Notes: generated by a model from the sequence alone, not told the origin. A stretch of 64,000 nucleotides of DNA from Devosia sp. (GCF_017744655.1 NZ_JAGIAW010000005.1:186001-250000); one strand, 5' to 3'; shown: positions 8,167 to 17,134, counted from the stretch's first letter. Made by a program: numbers and translations.

Positions 8167-9243
8167 CTAGAACTGCGCCTTGCTGACCGGCATGCCGGCG
8201 AGAAGTCGCTGTGCGATCAGGCGATAAGCGGACGCTTCGGCCCCCTCCGGGTCCGCCGATACGGGCGGCACGCCGGCGTCGGATTTTTCGCGGATGGACA
8301 TCACTAGGGGGATGGCGCCGAGGAACGGAATGTCGAGGCGCGTGGCCGCTCTTTCGGCGCCGCCCGTCCCAAAAATGTCGTAGCGATTGCCGGTGTCGGG
8401 GGCGATGAAATAGCTCATGTTTTCGATGAGCCCGAGGATGGGAACAGACATGCGGCGGAGCATGTCGATGGCTTTTTGGGCGTCGATGAGCGCGAGGTCC
8501 TGCGGGGTCGAGACGATGACGACGCCATCGACGATGGTCTGCTGGAAAAGGCCGATATGGATGTCCCCGGTACCCGGCGGCAGGTCGATGACGAGAACGT
8601 CGAGATCGCCCCAATCGGTTTCGCGCAGCAGTTGGCGGAGGCCGGAGGTCGCCATGGGGCCGCGCCAGACCACGGCCTGGCCGGGGACCAGCATCGCGCC
8701 GATCGACATGACTTTCATGCCAAAGGCTTCGTGCGGCTGGAAAATACCGTCGTCGCGGAGTGCCGTTCGGTCTTCGATGCCAAGCAGTTTTGGCACAGAG
8801 GGGCCATAGAGATCGGCGTCGAGCATGCCGACCTTGAGGCCTTCGGCGGCGAGAGACAGGGCGAGATTGACCGAGGTGGTGGACTTGCCGACACCGCCCT
8901 TGCCCGAGCCGACGGCGATGATGCGGCGGACGCCTTTCACCTTGGTCTTGCCCTGCGGCTGGGGGGAGCCGTGCGAGAATTTGGGACCGGCCTGCTTTTC
9001 GGAGGTGATGGAGACCATCACCTTGCGGCCGCCCGACAGGGTTTTGACCGTCTCGATGGCGGCTTCGCGGGCGGGACCGAAGGCGGCCTCCATGCCCTGC
9101 GGCACGCCGACGGCGAAGGCGACGGCGCTGGGGGTGACGATGATTTCGGAGAGGCCGGAAAAACTCGCAAGGTCGCCGCCGCCGGGGATTTCCACGGCGC
9201 TGAGGGCAGTTCTTATACGGGCGGCGAGTTCGGTATCGGCCAT
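8167..9243 (-). CDS. apbC: Mrp/ApbC-type P-loop ATPase (Fe-S carrier family)
   Basis: A 358-residue MinD-like ATPase of the Mrp/NBP35 group, which loads iron-sulfur clusters onto apoproteins. An N-terminal MIP18-like segment (residues 1-80) precedes the deviant Walker A GSGKGGVGKST (112-122). Further family blocks are DADLYGPSVP, VWRGPM and DLPPGTGDIH. The CxxC that holds the cluster in enteric ApbC is replaced: ENMSYFIAPDTGNRYDIFGT has no Cys. ATG at 9243 begins a normal N-terminus; an in-frame TTG at 9333 would add 30 residues without homology. It forms a minus-strand series with transaldolase. Confidence 0.9.
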   Translation of the reverse strand: MADTELAARIRTALSAVEIPGGGDLASFSGLSEIIVTPSAVAFAVGVPQGMEAAFGPAREAAIETVKTLSGGRKVMVSITSEKQAGPKFSHGSPQPQGKTKVKGVRRIIAVGSGKGGVGKSTTSVNLALSLAAEGLKVGMLDADLYGPSVPKLLGIEDRTALRDDGIFQPHEAFGMKVMSIGAMLVPGQAVVWRGPMATSGLRQLLRETDWGDLDVLVIDLPPGTGDIHIGLFQQTIVDGVVIVSTPQDLALIDAQKAIDMLRRMSVPILGLIENMSYFIAPDTGNRYDIFGTGGAERAATRLDIPFLGAIPLVMSIREKSDAGVPPVSADPEGAEASAYRLIAQRLLAGMPVSKAQF

Positions 9244-9354
9244 GTCGGTCTCGGAAAAGAGAAAGACCTCACCCAGGCGTTTGACGAGGGCGAGGCCTTC
9301 AAAAGGCTTGGCTTTGAAATTACTCGAAGCCAATCAATGGATTGCGACGATCCC

Positions 9355-10008
9355 TTAGAGGATCGACTGGCCGGTGGCCTTCCAGTCCTTGAGGAAGCCT
9401 TCAATGCCCGCATTGGTCAGCGGGTGGATCGCGAGCTTCTTGATCACGTCCGGCGGGATGGTGGCGACGTCGGCACCGACCAGAGCCACCTGGGTGACGT
9501 GGTTGGGCGAACGGATCGAGGCAGCCAGGATCTGGGTCTCGAACTGGTAGTTGTCGTAGATCGTGCGGATGTCTTCGATCAGCTGCACACCATCGAGGTT
9601 GATGTCATCGAGGCGGCCGAGGAAGGGCGAGATATAGGTCGCGCCGGCCTTGGCAGCGAGCAGGGCCTGGTTGGCCGAGAAGCAGAGCGTGACGTTGGTC
9701 TTGACGCCCTTGTCCTTGAAATACTTGGTTGCCTTCAGGCCGTTAAGGGTCAGCGGCAGCTTGATGACGACGTTGGACGCGATCTTGGCGAGGTGCTCGC
9801 CTTCGGCAACCATGCCTTCATATTCAAGGCTGGCGACTTCAGCGGAAACCGGGCCGGGAACGATGGCGCAGATTTCGGCGATAACTTCCTTGAAGTCGCG
9901 GCCGGACTTGGCGATCAGCGACGGATTGGTGGTGACGCCGTCGAGGAGACCGGTGTCATAGAGTTCCTTGATGGCGGCGGTGTCTGCAGTATCGACGAAG
10001 AACTTCAT
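9355..10008 (-). CDS. tal: Transaldolase, small TalC/Fsa subfamily
   Basis: A 217-residue transaldolase of the short subfamily, transferring a dihydroxyacetone unit between sugar phosphates in the pentose phosphate pathway. It starts [20 protein letters not shown], carries [11 protein letters not shown], the Schiff-base Lys in NVVIKLPLT, and the [17 protein letters not shown] and SPFLGRLDD blocks. Length is normal. GGAGGGAAC just ahead of ATG is a strong ribosome site. Some members are fructose-6-phosphate aldolases, and sequence alone does not settle which. Confidence 0.93.
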   Translation of the reverse strand: MKFFVDTADTAAIKELYDTGLLDGVTTNPSLIAKSGRDFKEVIAEICAIVPGPVSAEVASLEYEGMVAEGEHLAKIASNVVIKLPLTLNGLKATKYFKDKGVKTNVTLCFSANQALLAAKAGATYISPFLGRLDDINLDGVQLIEDIRTIYDNYQFETQILAASIRSPNHVTQVALVGADVATIPPDVIKKLAIHPLTNAGIEGFLKDWKATGQSIL

Positions 10009-10084
10009 CGTTCCCTCCTAGATTCCTAACGAGTGGCCTTTAGCCAAGGTGTAGCACGGCGGCGGCACGCCGCAAGCGAGTTGG

Positions 10085-10124
10085 GCAATGACTTGAAAGC
10101 TAAAGAGAGCTTTGAAGTCATTGC
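10085..10124. repeat. Strong hairpin after the aminotransferase stop
   Basis: A 17-base arm (10085-10101, GCAATGACTTGAAAGCT) pairs with 10108-10124 at 16 of 17 positions, loop AAAGAG. It begins four bases after the aminotransferase stop on the minus strand and lies 77 bases ahead of transaldolase. No U-run follows on either strand, so it is better read as an mRNA-stabilising or processing hairpin than a classic terminator. Confidence 0.55.
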
Positions 10125-10128
10125 AATT

Positions 10129-11313
10129 TCAGCTGGCGGCACCCAGCAGGGCGGTCGCAAGATCGCCGACGCGATCTTCCGGGATGCCGGCGACGTTGAT
10201 GCGACTGTCCGAAGTCATATAGACCCCGTTTTCGGCTTTAAGATGATCGACGCCTTCGACGGTGAGGCCGAGCAGCGAGAACATGCCGCGGTGATCGGCG
10301 ACGAAGTCGAAGTCGCTGGAGTTCGAGCGTTCGCGAATTGCGTCTGCGAGTTTTTTCCGCAATGAAATCATGCGGTTACGCATGACGGCAAGTTCTTCTT
10401 CCCACTCGGCGCGCAGAGCCTTGTCCTCGAGAATGGTGCGGATGATCTCGGCACCGTGATCGGGGGGCTGGGAATAGGCGCCGCGGATGATGTTCAGAAG
10501 CTGCGAATTTGTAACATCCGCTTCTTTTTCATCGCGGGCGATGAGGATGGCCGCGCCAACACGCTCACGATAGAGCCCGAAATTCTTCGAGCCCGAGAAT
10601 GCTACCAGAGCTTCGGGGACCGTGGATAGAATTTTGCGGGTGCCATAGGCGTCGGCTTCGATGCCATCGCCGAAGCCGAGATAGGCGAGATCGACGAAGG
10701 GCAGCGCGCCGGTGCGTAGAAGGCTGGCGGCGACCTGGTCCCACTGCTCGTTGGAGAGGTTCGCGCCGGTCGGGTTGTGGCAGCAGCCGTGCAGCAGCAC
10801 GACGTCGCCAGCGCCCAATTTATCAAGCGTGGCCAGCATTTCGGCGAATTTTACGCCGCGCGTTTCCGTATCGAAATAGGGATAGGTCGCGACCTTGAGG
10901 CCGGAGTTGATGGCGATCGGGTTGTGGTTGGCCCAGGTCGGGTCCGAGACATAGACCGTGGCGCCGGGGCGGGCACGGTTGATGAGCTGCATCAGGACCC
11001 AGAGCGAGCCGGTGCCGCCCGGCGCCTGCGCGATGCGGACGCGGGAGCGGTCGACGCTATTGGCCAGGACGAGGTCGAGCACGGCGGTGCCGAAGCCCTT
11101 GTTGCCGGCGATGCCGAGATAAGTCTTTGTTTTTTCGTTCGAAAGGATTCTCTCTTCGGCTTTGCGCACCGAGGTCATGACCGGGGTCACGCCCTTTTCG
11201 TCTTTGTAGACGCCGACGCCGAGGTCGATCTTGGTGGAACGCTGGTCAGCAGCGTATTCGCCCATGAGCGCAAGAATCTTGTCGCCAGGAGCCTTTGAGA
11301 GGTTTTCGAACAT
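10129..11313 (-). CDS. Class I aromatic/aspartate aminotransferase
   Basis: A 394-residue PLP enzyme of the AspC/TyrB (subgroup I-alpha) family, moving amino groups between aspartate or aromatic amino acids and 2-oxoglutarate. It begins MFENLSKAPGDKILALMGEY, close to the family opening. The PLP Lys lies in SGSKNFGLYRERVG (K243); other blocks are HGCCHNPTG and the Asp/Tyr pair in FVDLAYLGFG. TyrB and AspC cannot be separated by eye. It lies between etfA and transaldolase on the same strand. Confidence 0.92.
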   Translation of the reverse strand: MFENLSKAPGDKILALMGEYAADQRSTKIDLGVGVYKDEKGVTPVMTSVRKAEERILSNEKTKTYLGIAGNKGFGTAVLDLVLANSVDRSRVRIAQAPGGTGSLWVLMQLINRARPGATVYVSDPTWANHNPIAINSGLKVATYPYFDTETRGVKFAEMLATLDKLGAGDVVLLHGCCHNPTGANLSNEQWDQVAASLLRTGALPFVDLAYLGFGDGIEADAYGTRKILSTVPEALVAFSGSKNFGLYRERVGAAILIARDEKEADVTNSQLLNIIRGAYSQPPDHGAEIIRTILEDKALRAEWEEELAVMRNRMISLRKKLADAIRERSNSSDFDFVADHRGMFSLLGLTVEGVDHLKAENGVYMTSDSRINVAGIPEDRVGDLATALLGAAS

Positions 11314-11393
11314 TTGTTGGAAGTCCGGTGAGGGAAGCGCCGCCTTTATAGGCGGCTGGGGGATTTTTGCAATTGAAACAGAGGTCGCAGGCT

Positions 11394-12323
11394 CTAGCGT
11401 TTGAGGCCCTGTTTTTCCAGCTCGGCGATCAATTGCGGAACGATTTCAAAGAGATCGCCGATCAGGGCCACGTCGGCGATTTTCACCAGCGGGGCTTCTG
11501 CATCGGTATTGATGGCGAAAATCTTCTTGGCGCCCTGGATGCCGGCGAGGTGCTGCAGCGCGCCGGAGATGCCGATGGCGATGTAAAGGTCGGGGGCGAT
11601 GATCTTGCCGGTCTGGCCGATTTGCCAATCGTTGGGGGCGTAGCCGGCGTCGACCGCGGCGCGGGTGGCGCCGACGGCGGCACCGAGAGTTTTGCCAAGC
11701 TTTTCAATGAGTTGAAAACCTTCGGCGGAGCCGACGGAGACGCCGCCGCCGATGACGATCTGGGCCGTCGCGAGATCGGGCGTGTCGCTTTCGGTGCGAT
11801 GCGCCGCGAGGAAGCGGGCGGCGGAAGTGATTGAAAGATCGAGGTTTTCGACCGGCGCGGCATTGCCCGAAGCGGCTGGGCGGAAGGCCGAGGCGCGGAA
11901 GGTCAGGAGATGCTTTTCTTGCGGATCGGTGAGTGTTTCCAACGCATTACCGGCGTAAATCGGGCGGGTAAAGCGGTTGGGGCCGAGGATTTCGACAATG
12001 TCGGTGACAGGCTGGATATCGAGCTTTGCGGCGAGGCGCGGGATGACATCCTTGCCCACCGAGGAGGCACTCGCGCTAACAGACTGGTAGCGTTGAGCCA
12101 AGCCTTCGAGGGAATTGGTGATGGATTCGGCCGTCTCGGCCGCCTTGACCACTTGGACTATCCGAACTCCGGCGATTTGAGCGGCCGCAGCGGCGATGTT
12201 GCCAGGATTTTCGGCAACGACGAGGAGGTCGACCGGGCCGAGTTGGCTCGCGGCGGCAACGAGGCGGGCAGTGGCGGGCGAGAGTTCACCCTTGTCGTGA
12301 TCGGCAAGCAGGAGAACCGACAT
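11394..12323 (-). CDS. etfA: Electron transfer flavoprotein alpha subunit
   Basis: A 309-residue EtfA. With EtfB it carries electrons from acyl-CoA and other dehydrogenases to ETF-quinone oxidoreductase. The C-terminal FAD-binding region is clear: VSVGSAEGFQLIEKLGK, RAAVDAGYAPNDWQIGQTGK, LYIAIGISGALQHLAGIQ and FAINTDAEAPL. The N-terminal half is the less conserved Rossmann-like domain. Its start overlaps the etfB stop by one base (TGATG), indicating translational coupling. Confidence 0.96.
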   Translation of the reverse strand: MSVLLLADHDKGELSPATARLVAAASQLGPVDLLVVAENPGNIAAAAAQIAGVRIVQVVKAAETAESITNSLEGLAQRYQSVSASASSVGKDVIPRLAAKLDIQPVTDIVEILGPNRFTRPIYAGNALETLTDPQEKHLLTFRASAFRPAASGNAAPVENLDLSITSAARFLAAHRTESDTPDLATAQIVIGGGVSVGSAEGFQLIEKLGKTLGAAVGATRAAVDAGYAPNDWQIGQTGKIIAPDLYIAIGISGALQHLAGIQGAKKIFAINTDAEAPLVKIADVALIGDLFEIVPQLIAELEKQGLKR

Positions 12324-13081
12324 CAGAGCGCCTCCATCTCATTGACTTCAGCGGCGATGGCGCTGGCGAGGTCGGCAACGGAGCCGACAGTCTTGCCGGC
12401 CACGCGTTCGGCGGGCGGTGACACTTTTTCGATTGTAAGGCGCGGGGCGAGGTCGATGCCGAAGCTATCGGCCGGGCGCACGGCGAGCGGCTTGGAGCGC
12501 GCTTTCATCACCATGGGGAGGGCGGCGTTGCGCGGGGTGTTGAGGCGGAGATCGGCGGTGACGACGGCGGGGAGCGGCAGGGCGATGGTTTCGCGGCCGT
12601 AATCGACTTCGCGGGTGACTTCCAACTCGGAGCCTTTCACCACGATTTCCGAGGCGAAGGTGGCCTGGGGGCGGTTGGTGAGGGCGGCGAGCATCTGACC
12701 GACATGGTTTGAATCGTCGTCGACGGCCTGCTTGCCCAAGAGGATCAGGTCGGGCTGCTCTTCGTCAACGACCTTGGCAAGCAGCTTGGCGATCGTGAGG
12801 GTTTCGAGGGCCGCGTCGGTTTCGACGAGGATGCCGCGATGGGCGCCCATGGCGAGGGCGGTCAGGATGACGTCGTTGCTCTGCTTGGGGCCGATGGAGA
12901 CGACGACCACTTCGCTTGCGTGGCCCTTTTCGGCCAGTTGCACCGCGGCTTCCACCGCGTGCTTGCAGAAGGGATTCATCGACATGCGTACGCCGGTGGT
13001 TTCGACGCCCGTTCCATCGGGACGGACGCGGATGCGGACATTGTGGTCGACGACGCGCTTGACGGCGACGAGGATTTTCAT
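12323..13081 (-). CDS. etfB: Electron transfer flavoprotein beta subunit
   Basis: A 252-residue EtfB, the AMP-binding partner of EtfA. It opens MKILVAVKRVVDHNVRIRV and has MNPFCKHAVEAAVQLAEKG, the GKQAVDDDSNHVGQMLAAL region and the REVDYGRETI block. ATG at 13081 is supported by GGAGCC ten bases upstream; the longer frame is low-complexity and precedes this canonical start. It is first of the etfBA pair, and a long repeat-filled gap lies upstream. Confidence 0.96.
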   Translation of the reverse strand: MKILVAVKRVVDHNVRIRVRPDGTGVETTGVRMSMNPFCKHAVEAAVQLAEKGHASEVVVVSIGPKQSNDVILTALAMGAHRGILVETDAALETLTIAKLLAKVVDEEQPDLILLGKQAVDDDSNHVGQMLAALTNRPQATFASEIVVKGSELEVTREVDYGRETIALPLPAVVTADLRLNTPRNAALPMVMKARSKPLAVRPADSFGIDLAPRLTIEKVSPPAERVAGKTVGSVADLASAIAAEVNEMEAL

Positions 13082-13204
13082 GGGCGGCTCCGAATTTGGG
13101 GGTTCAATGGCAGGTTGAGCCGAGGCGGGCAAGGCACGGGAGGGGAAATTCGGTTCGGTGGCGAGGGGAATGTTAGAAAGGGGTGCCTGCACACCGTGTG
13201 GGGC

Positions 13205-13406
13205 CCACCCTCTCCCATTCTCCCCCTTGTGGGGGACTGTTCACTTTGGACTTTCCCGTTCCCACCGCGTCATTGCCGCGAAAGCGGGAATCTCCTTGCG
13301 CAGAAACAGAGATTCCCGCTTTCGCGGGAATGACACCGAGTATTTTGAAGGGCCTCAGAAGTCCAAAATCAACACTCCCCTTAATGGGGAGGATGGGAGG
13401 AGGGTG
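13205..13406. repeat. Family B repeat (copy 2) interrupted by a family A element
   Basis: The left B arm (13205-13235, CTCCC..CTCCCCCTTGTGGGGGA) and the right B arm (13373-13406, ACTCCCCTTAATGGGGAGGATGGGAG) are separated by a family A element at 13269-13334. The bases beside the two arms also match in inverted form (TTTGGACTT against AAGTCCAAA). The 399-base gap 13082-13480 holds nothing else except the terminator listed next. Confidence 0.75.
13269..13334. repeat. Family A (dRS3-like) repeat, copy 1
   Basis: Left arm GTCATTGCCGCGAAAGCGGGAATC (13269-13292) has one base different from the other copies; the right arm (13311-13334) is the perfect mirror. Each arm fits ATTCCC-N8-GGGAAT and can fold as an 8-bp hairpin with a GAAA or TTTC loop. 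It lies inside family B copy 2. Confidence 0.88.
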
Positions 13407-13424
13407 AACCGGGTTGGCGGCCAT

Positions 13425-13457
13425 AAAAAGCCCGCGCCTTCATCGGAAGGCGCGGGC
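13425..13457 (-). terminator. Intrinsic terminator of the Tim44-like gene
   Basis: A perfect 12-bp stem (13430-13441 with 13446-13457, GCCCGCGCCTTC) closes a four-base loop. On the minus strand it is followed by five U residues (13425-13429). It lies 24 bases beyond the stop at 13481. Confidence 0.9.
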
Positions 13458-13480
13458 CGGAATGCGTGGAGCTGAAGGGA

Positions 13481-14443
13481 TCAGGCTTCCTGGATGGCGG
13501 AGAGGAGCCAGTCGCCGCCGGAGGTGCGCTTGAAGGTCCAGATTTCGACGGACTCCGTGGCGTTCTCGGCATCGCCTTCGACCACAGCACCGGTATTGCG
13601 ATCCGCGGTATAGTCGACCGAGGAATAACGCATGGCGACGGTGGCGTATTCGTCACGTCCCTCGCGCCAGCTCTCGGAGAGGTCGCCCTGGAGGAGCTTT
13701 ACGTCGGAGACGTGGTTCTTGACGCCATTGGTGGCGTTGGTGGCCAGCTCTTCGGAGAGATAGCCCATGACTTCGGGCGTTGTGAGCGCACGAAGGGCGG
13801 AGTAATTCTCGCTGGCGAAGGCAGCCTGTACGCGGCTCAGCATCTGTTCGAAGATTTCGAGGTCTTCGATGCCGATATTGAGCTGGTTCTTCCCCGGCGC
13901 GGGCTTTGCAGCGCGCGGGGCAGCGGAGCCGCCGCCAAACATCTGGCCGAAATCATTGCGTTGCGTATTGGGCTGGGCCTGATAAGCCGCGGCATTGGGG
14001 CCGCCGGCCGTGGCAGGGCGCGCGCCGCGGAAGAAGCGCATGGCCAGCCAGACGAGGCCGCCGATGAAGGCGATCTGCACGATCATGGCGAAGATTCCGC
14101 CCAAACCACCAAAGCCGGCGCCGAAGAACAGGCCAAGCAGGCCACCGAGCGCCAGGCCACGAAGGAGCGAACCGCCAAAACCATTCATGAAGCCGCCGCG
14201 GGGCTGCGCCGACTGCACGCCGGGAGCCGCCGAGGGCTGCTGGCCGGGAGTCATGGTACGCTGCACCGGGGCAACCTGGTTGGGCGCGGTATTGGTGGGC
14301 GCGGGCGAATTGAACGTGTTCATGCCACGGCCACCAAAGCTGCCGCCACGGCGCGCTTCGGCATCGCTGACCGAGATCATGGAGAAGGCCATGATGAGAA
14401 CAGTGAAGAGGCTCGCGAAGCGAAAGGTCTTGGAGGCGTACAT
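13481..14443 (-). CDS. Tim44-like domain membrane protein
   Basis: A 320-residue protein with an N-terminal hydrophobic signal (FASLFTVLIMAFSMIS), a Gly/Pro/Ala-rich linker, a glycine-rich hydrophobic stretch (GLALGGLLGLFFGAGFGGLGG) followed by a transmembrane helix near residues 140-155, and a C-terminal Tim44-like domain ending SVEIWTFKRTSGGDWLLSAI. Such proteins are common in Alphaproteobacteria and are thought to be membrane anchored; function is unknown. ATG at 14443 puts the signal first; ATG at 14476 would add 11 residues. A strong terminator follows. Confidence 0.8.
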   Translation of the reverse strand: MYASKTFRFASLFTVLIMAFSMISVSDAEARRGGSFGGRGMNTFNSPAPTNTAPNQVAPVQRTMTPGQQPSAAPGVQSAQPRGGFMNGFGGSLLRGLALGGLLGLFFGAGFGGLGGIFAMIVQIAFIGGLVWLAMRFFRGARPATAGGPNAAAYQAQPNTQRNDFGQMFGGGSAAPRAAKPAPGKNQLNIGIEDLEIFEQMLSRVQAAFASENYSALRALTTPEVMGYLSEELATNATNGVKNHVSDVKLLQGDLSESWREGRDEYATVAMRYSSVDYTADRNTGAVVEGDAENATESVEIWTFKRTSGGDWLLSAIQEA

Positions 14444-14622
14444 ATGTCGGATCCAGAGAATGGTGTTGTCCGCCATATAGGTAGTCTTGATCGCAATGTG
14501 TAGCGGTGGGGCGCAAAACGCGCTGCGGCATAGTGGTGACGGGCGTGTGACGGCGCGGGCAGTTGACGCCGGAGCCGCGGGCATGGACATTGCAGCCTCT
14601 TTCCTTCTGCTTCGGACGTCCT

Positions 14623-15789
14623 ATGCCTATCCTGAACCGCATTGCCGAATTTCATGATGAAATCACCGCCTGGCGACGGGATTTGCATCAGCATCCGGAA
14701 GTGCTGTTCGATGTGCATCGCACCGCGGGGATCGTGGCGGAAAAGCTCAAGGCATTTGGCGTCGATGAGGTTGTCACCGGGCTCGGGCGCACCGGGGTTG
14801 TCGGCATCATCAATGGCAAGAGCAATACGAGCGGCAAGACCATCGGGCTGCGCGCCGATATGGATGCGCTGACGGTCACCGAAAAGACCGGCGCCGCCTA
14901 TGCCTCGACCAATCAGGGCAAGATGCATGCCTGCGGGCATGACGGGCATACGGCGATGCTGCTGGGTGCGGCGAAGTATCTGGCCGAGACGCGGAATTTC
15001 GATGGGCGCATTGCGCTGATCTTCCAGCCGGCCGAAGAGGGCGGCGGCGGCGGCAAGGTGATGCTCGACGACGGTCTCGTCGAAAAGTTCGACATTTCGG
15101 AATTTTACGGGATGCACAACTGGCCGGGCATGCCGGTTGGGCATTTCGGTATTCGCCATGGCGGGATCATGGCGGCGACGGATCGGTTTTACATTACCAT
15201 TACCGGCCAGGGCGGGCATGCGGCGCGGCCGCAGCAGACGGTCGATCCGATCATTGTTGCGGCGCAGATGGTGACGGCGCTGCAGACGATTGTTTCGCGC
15301 AACCTTGATCCGCTGGAATCGGCGGTGCTTTCGGTGACGATGATCGAGGCGGGCGAGGCGGACAACGTCATTTCGCAGACGGCGAAGATCACCGGCACGG
15401 TGCGCACGCTCGATGGCGATGTGCAGGATTTTATCGAGGCACGGCTCGGCGAGATCGTACCGCAGTTTGCCCAGAGCTTTGGGGCGAGCGCTGACATCCG
15501 CTATGCGCGGGGTTATCCGGTGACCGTCAATTCGCCGGATGAAGCTGACTTTGCCGCCGATGTGGCGACCGAGGTGGTCGGCGCGGAACGGGTGGATCGC
15601 AATACGCCGCCATCCATGGGCGGGGAGGATTTCTCCTTCATGCTCAACGAGCGGCCGGGAGCTTATATTTTCCTTGGGAACGGGAATTCGTCGGAGCTGC
15701 ATACGGATACGTATGATTTCAATGACGAGGCCATCCCGGTTGGGACGAGCTATTGGGTGCGGTTGGCGGAGACGGCGCTGAAGGCGTGA
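14623..15789 (+). CDS. M20 family amidohydrolase (hippurate/IAA-amino acid hydrolase type)
   Basis: A 388-residue di-metal hydrolase of the M20D group that cleaves N-acyl amino acids or similar amides in the cytoplasm. Metal-binding blocks are visible: ADMDAL, HACGHDGHTAMLLG, PAEEGGGGGK and the late MGGEDFSFML. The dimerisation lid region GGHAARPQQTVDPI is present. ATG at 14623 starts the canonical N-terminus (MPILNRIAEFHDEITAWRRD); upstream in-frame sequence has no family match. No operon partner is seen, so the substrate is unknown. Confidence 0.92.
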   Translation: MPILNRIAEFHDEITAWRRDLHQHPEVLFDVHRTAGIVAEKLKAFGVDEVVTGLGRTGVVGIINGKSNTSGKTIGLRADMDALTVTEKTGAAYASTNQGKMHACGHDGHTAMLLGAAKYLAETRNFDGRIALIFQPAEEGGGGGKVMLDDGLVEKFDISEFYGMHNWPGMPVGHFGIRHGGIMAATDRFYITITGQGGHAARPQQTVDPIIVAAQMVTALQTIVSRNLDPLESAVLSVTMIEAGEADNVISQTAKITGTVRTLDGDVQDFIEARLGEIVPQFAQSFGASADIRYARGYPVTVNSPDEADFAADVATEVVGAERVDRNTPPSMGGEDFSFMLNERPGAYIFLGNGNSSELHTDTYDFNDEAIPVGTSYWVRLAETALKA

Positions 15790-15800
15790 GGCTCGGATAT

Positions 15801-15960
15801 CCTCCCCCGCTCGCGGGGGAGGGGGACCGCCGGTAGGCGGTGGAGGGGGGGGTGCCGCGAGCACAATGCCCCTTAGCTATACCAACCGATGACTCAGTGC
15901 TTTTGGCACCCCTCTCCACCACGCGACGCGTGGTCCCCCTCTCCCGCAAGCGGGAGAGGA
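15801..15960. repeat. Family C palindromic repeat pair (copy 1)
   Basis: Left unit CCTCCCCCGCTCGCGGGGGAGG followed by GGGGACCGCCGGTAGGCGGT faces a right unit ending CTCTCCCGCAAGCGGGAGAGG. It fills the space between the convergent M20 and AEC genes. A near-identical copy is at 29.0 kb. Confidence 0.85.
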
Positions 15961-15979
15961 AAGAAAGAGCAGCCCTGCC

Positions 15980-16915
15980 CTATAGCGACAAAATATACAG
16001 CCACCCCGTAATCGTCACGGCGGATAGCACCGTGGCGATGAGGATGGTGTTGGTGGCGACGCTGACGCCGCGGTCATAGTAGGTCGCGAAAACGTAGATG
16101 TTTACGCCGGCCGGCATGGCGGAAAGCAAAATGCCGTAGCGGGCGATTTCGAGCGGGACGTGCAGGAGCCAGACCATCAGCACATAGGCGATGGCTGGGT
16201 GCAGAACGAGCTTGATGAGCGAGGCGACGAGAGCCTGCTTCCAGTTTTCCGAGAGCTTGAATTCGACCAGCGCGCCGCCGATGCCGAAGAGGGCGGCGGG
16301 GACGACGGCCTGGCTCATCATGACGAAAAAGGCTTCGGCCGGTTCGATAAGCTGGATTTCGAGCAGTGAGCCGATAATGCCGGCAGCAATGCCCCAGATG
16401 AGCGGATTGGAGACGACGCGGCGAATGGCGACGACGAGCGTCTTGCCGAGCGGCTGACCATCGCGCTTGACCAGTTCCATGGTGATCATGCCGACGGTGA
16501 GCAGAATGGCGCCGTGGAGGCCGATGATTGAGAGGGTGACCGGCAGGGCATCGCTGCCATAAGCGCGGGTGAGGATCGGGAGGCCGACGAGGACCGTATT
16601 GGTGAAAGTGCCGGAGAAGCCGACGGCGACGCTTTCGCCGGGGCGATTGCCGAAAACGCGCTGGGCGATAATGATGCCGACGATGAAACAAGCGATGGCG
16701 CCGAAATAGAAGGGCCCGATGATCGATAGATTGAAGGCCGAGCGGAAATCACTCGTCGAGATCGAGTGAAACAAGAGACATGGCGTCGCGAAATTGTTCA
16801 CGAAAGCGATGAGGCTTTTGACGCCCTCGGCCGGATAGAGCCGCTTGAGCACGGCGAAATAGCCCAGGCCCATGAGGCCGAAGATGGGCAGAATAACGTA
16901 GATGATGTCGAGCAT
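15980..16915 (-). CDS. AEC family transporter (auxin efflux carrier type)
   Basis: A 311-residue inner-membrane protein with ten likely transmembrane helices. It has the AEC pattern: an opening helix in MLDIIYVILPIFGLMGLGYF, NNFATPCLLF near residue 40, GFSGTFTNTVLVGLPI near 100, and a C-terminal helix GVNIYVFATYYDRGVSVAT. These proteins export or import small carboxylates such as malate or malonate, and often lie beside their substrate genes, but no such context exists here. It ends just beyond a family C repeat. Confidence 0.88.
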   Translation of the reverse strand: MLDIIYVILPIFGLMGLGYFAVLKRLYPAEGVKSLIAFVNNFATPCLLFHSISTSDFRSAFNLSIIGPFYFGAIACFIVGIIIAQRVFGNRPGESVAVGFSGTFTNTVLVGLPILTRAYGSDALPVTLSIIGLHGAILLTVGMITMELVKRDGQPLGKTLVVAIRRVVSNPLIWGIAAGIIGSLLEIQLIEPAEAFFVMMSQAVVPAALFGIGGALVEFKLSENWKQALVASLIKLVLHPAIAYVLMVWLLHVPLEIARYGILLSAMPAGVNIYVFATYYDRGVSVATNTILIATVLSAVTITGWLYILSL

Positions 16916-17012
16916 TGGCCGAAGGTCCGGGCCGGAGGGGAAATTCAGGCCTAGACCCTTGGCGCGGCTGGGTCAACCATGATCTTGTATGGAAGAATTA
17001 CCACCGCACGGT

Positions 17013-17076
17013 GTCATTCCCGCGAAAGCGGGAATCCCTGTTTCCGAGATGAGATTCCCGCTTTCGCGGGAATGAC
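17013..17076. repeat. Family A (dRS3-like) repeat, copy 2
   Basis: Perfect 24-base arms (17013-17036 and 17053-17076) around a 16-base spacer. It lies between the AEC gene start and glpD, about 60 bases before the candidate operator. The rest of the 290-base gap holds only that operator. Confidence 0.9.
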
Positions 17077-17134
17077 GCAGTGGTTTTGTAGGAAAGCTTG
17101 GTGCTTCGGCGAGGGACTACTGTCAGACCGCCCG

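Noticed and set aside
9244-9333. Longer start of the Mrp-type gene at TTG 9333
   Set aside because: The extra 30 residues have no family resemblance; the inner ATG gives a normal N-terminus.
8476-10029. 517-residue plus-strand open frame spanning mrp and tal
   Set aside because: Asp/Gly/His-rich shadow of two genes with clear motifs on the minus strand.
13205-13406. Possible CRISPR array from repeated GC-rich units
   Set aside because: Units are palindromes in inverted pairs, not evenly spaced direct repeats, and no cas genes are present.
14377-15864. 495-residue minus-strand open frame opposite the M20 hydrolase
   Set aside because: No motif; it crosses two real genes and a repeat.
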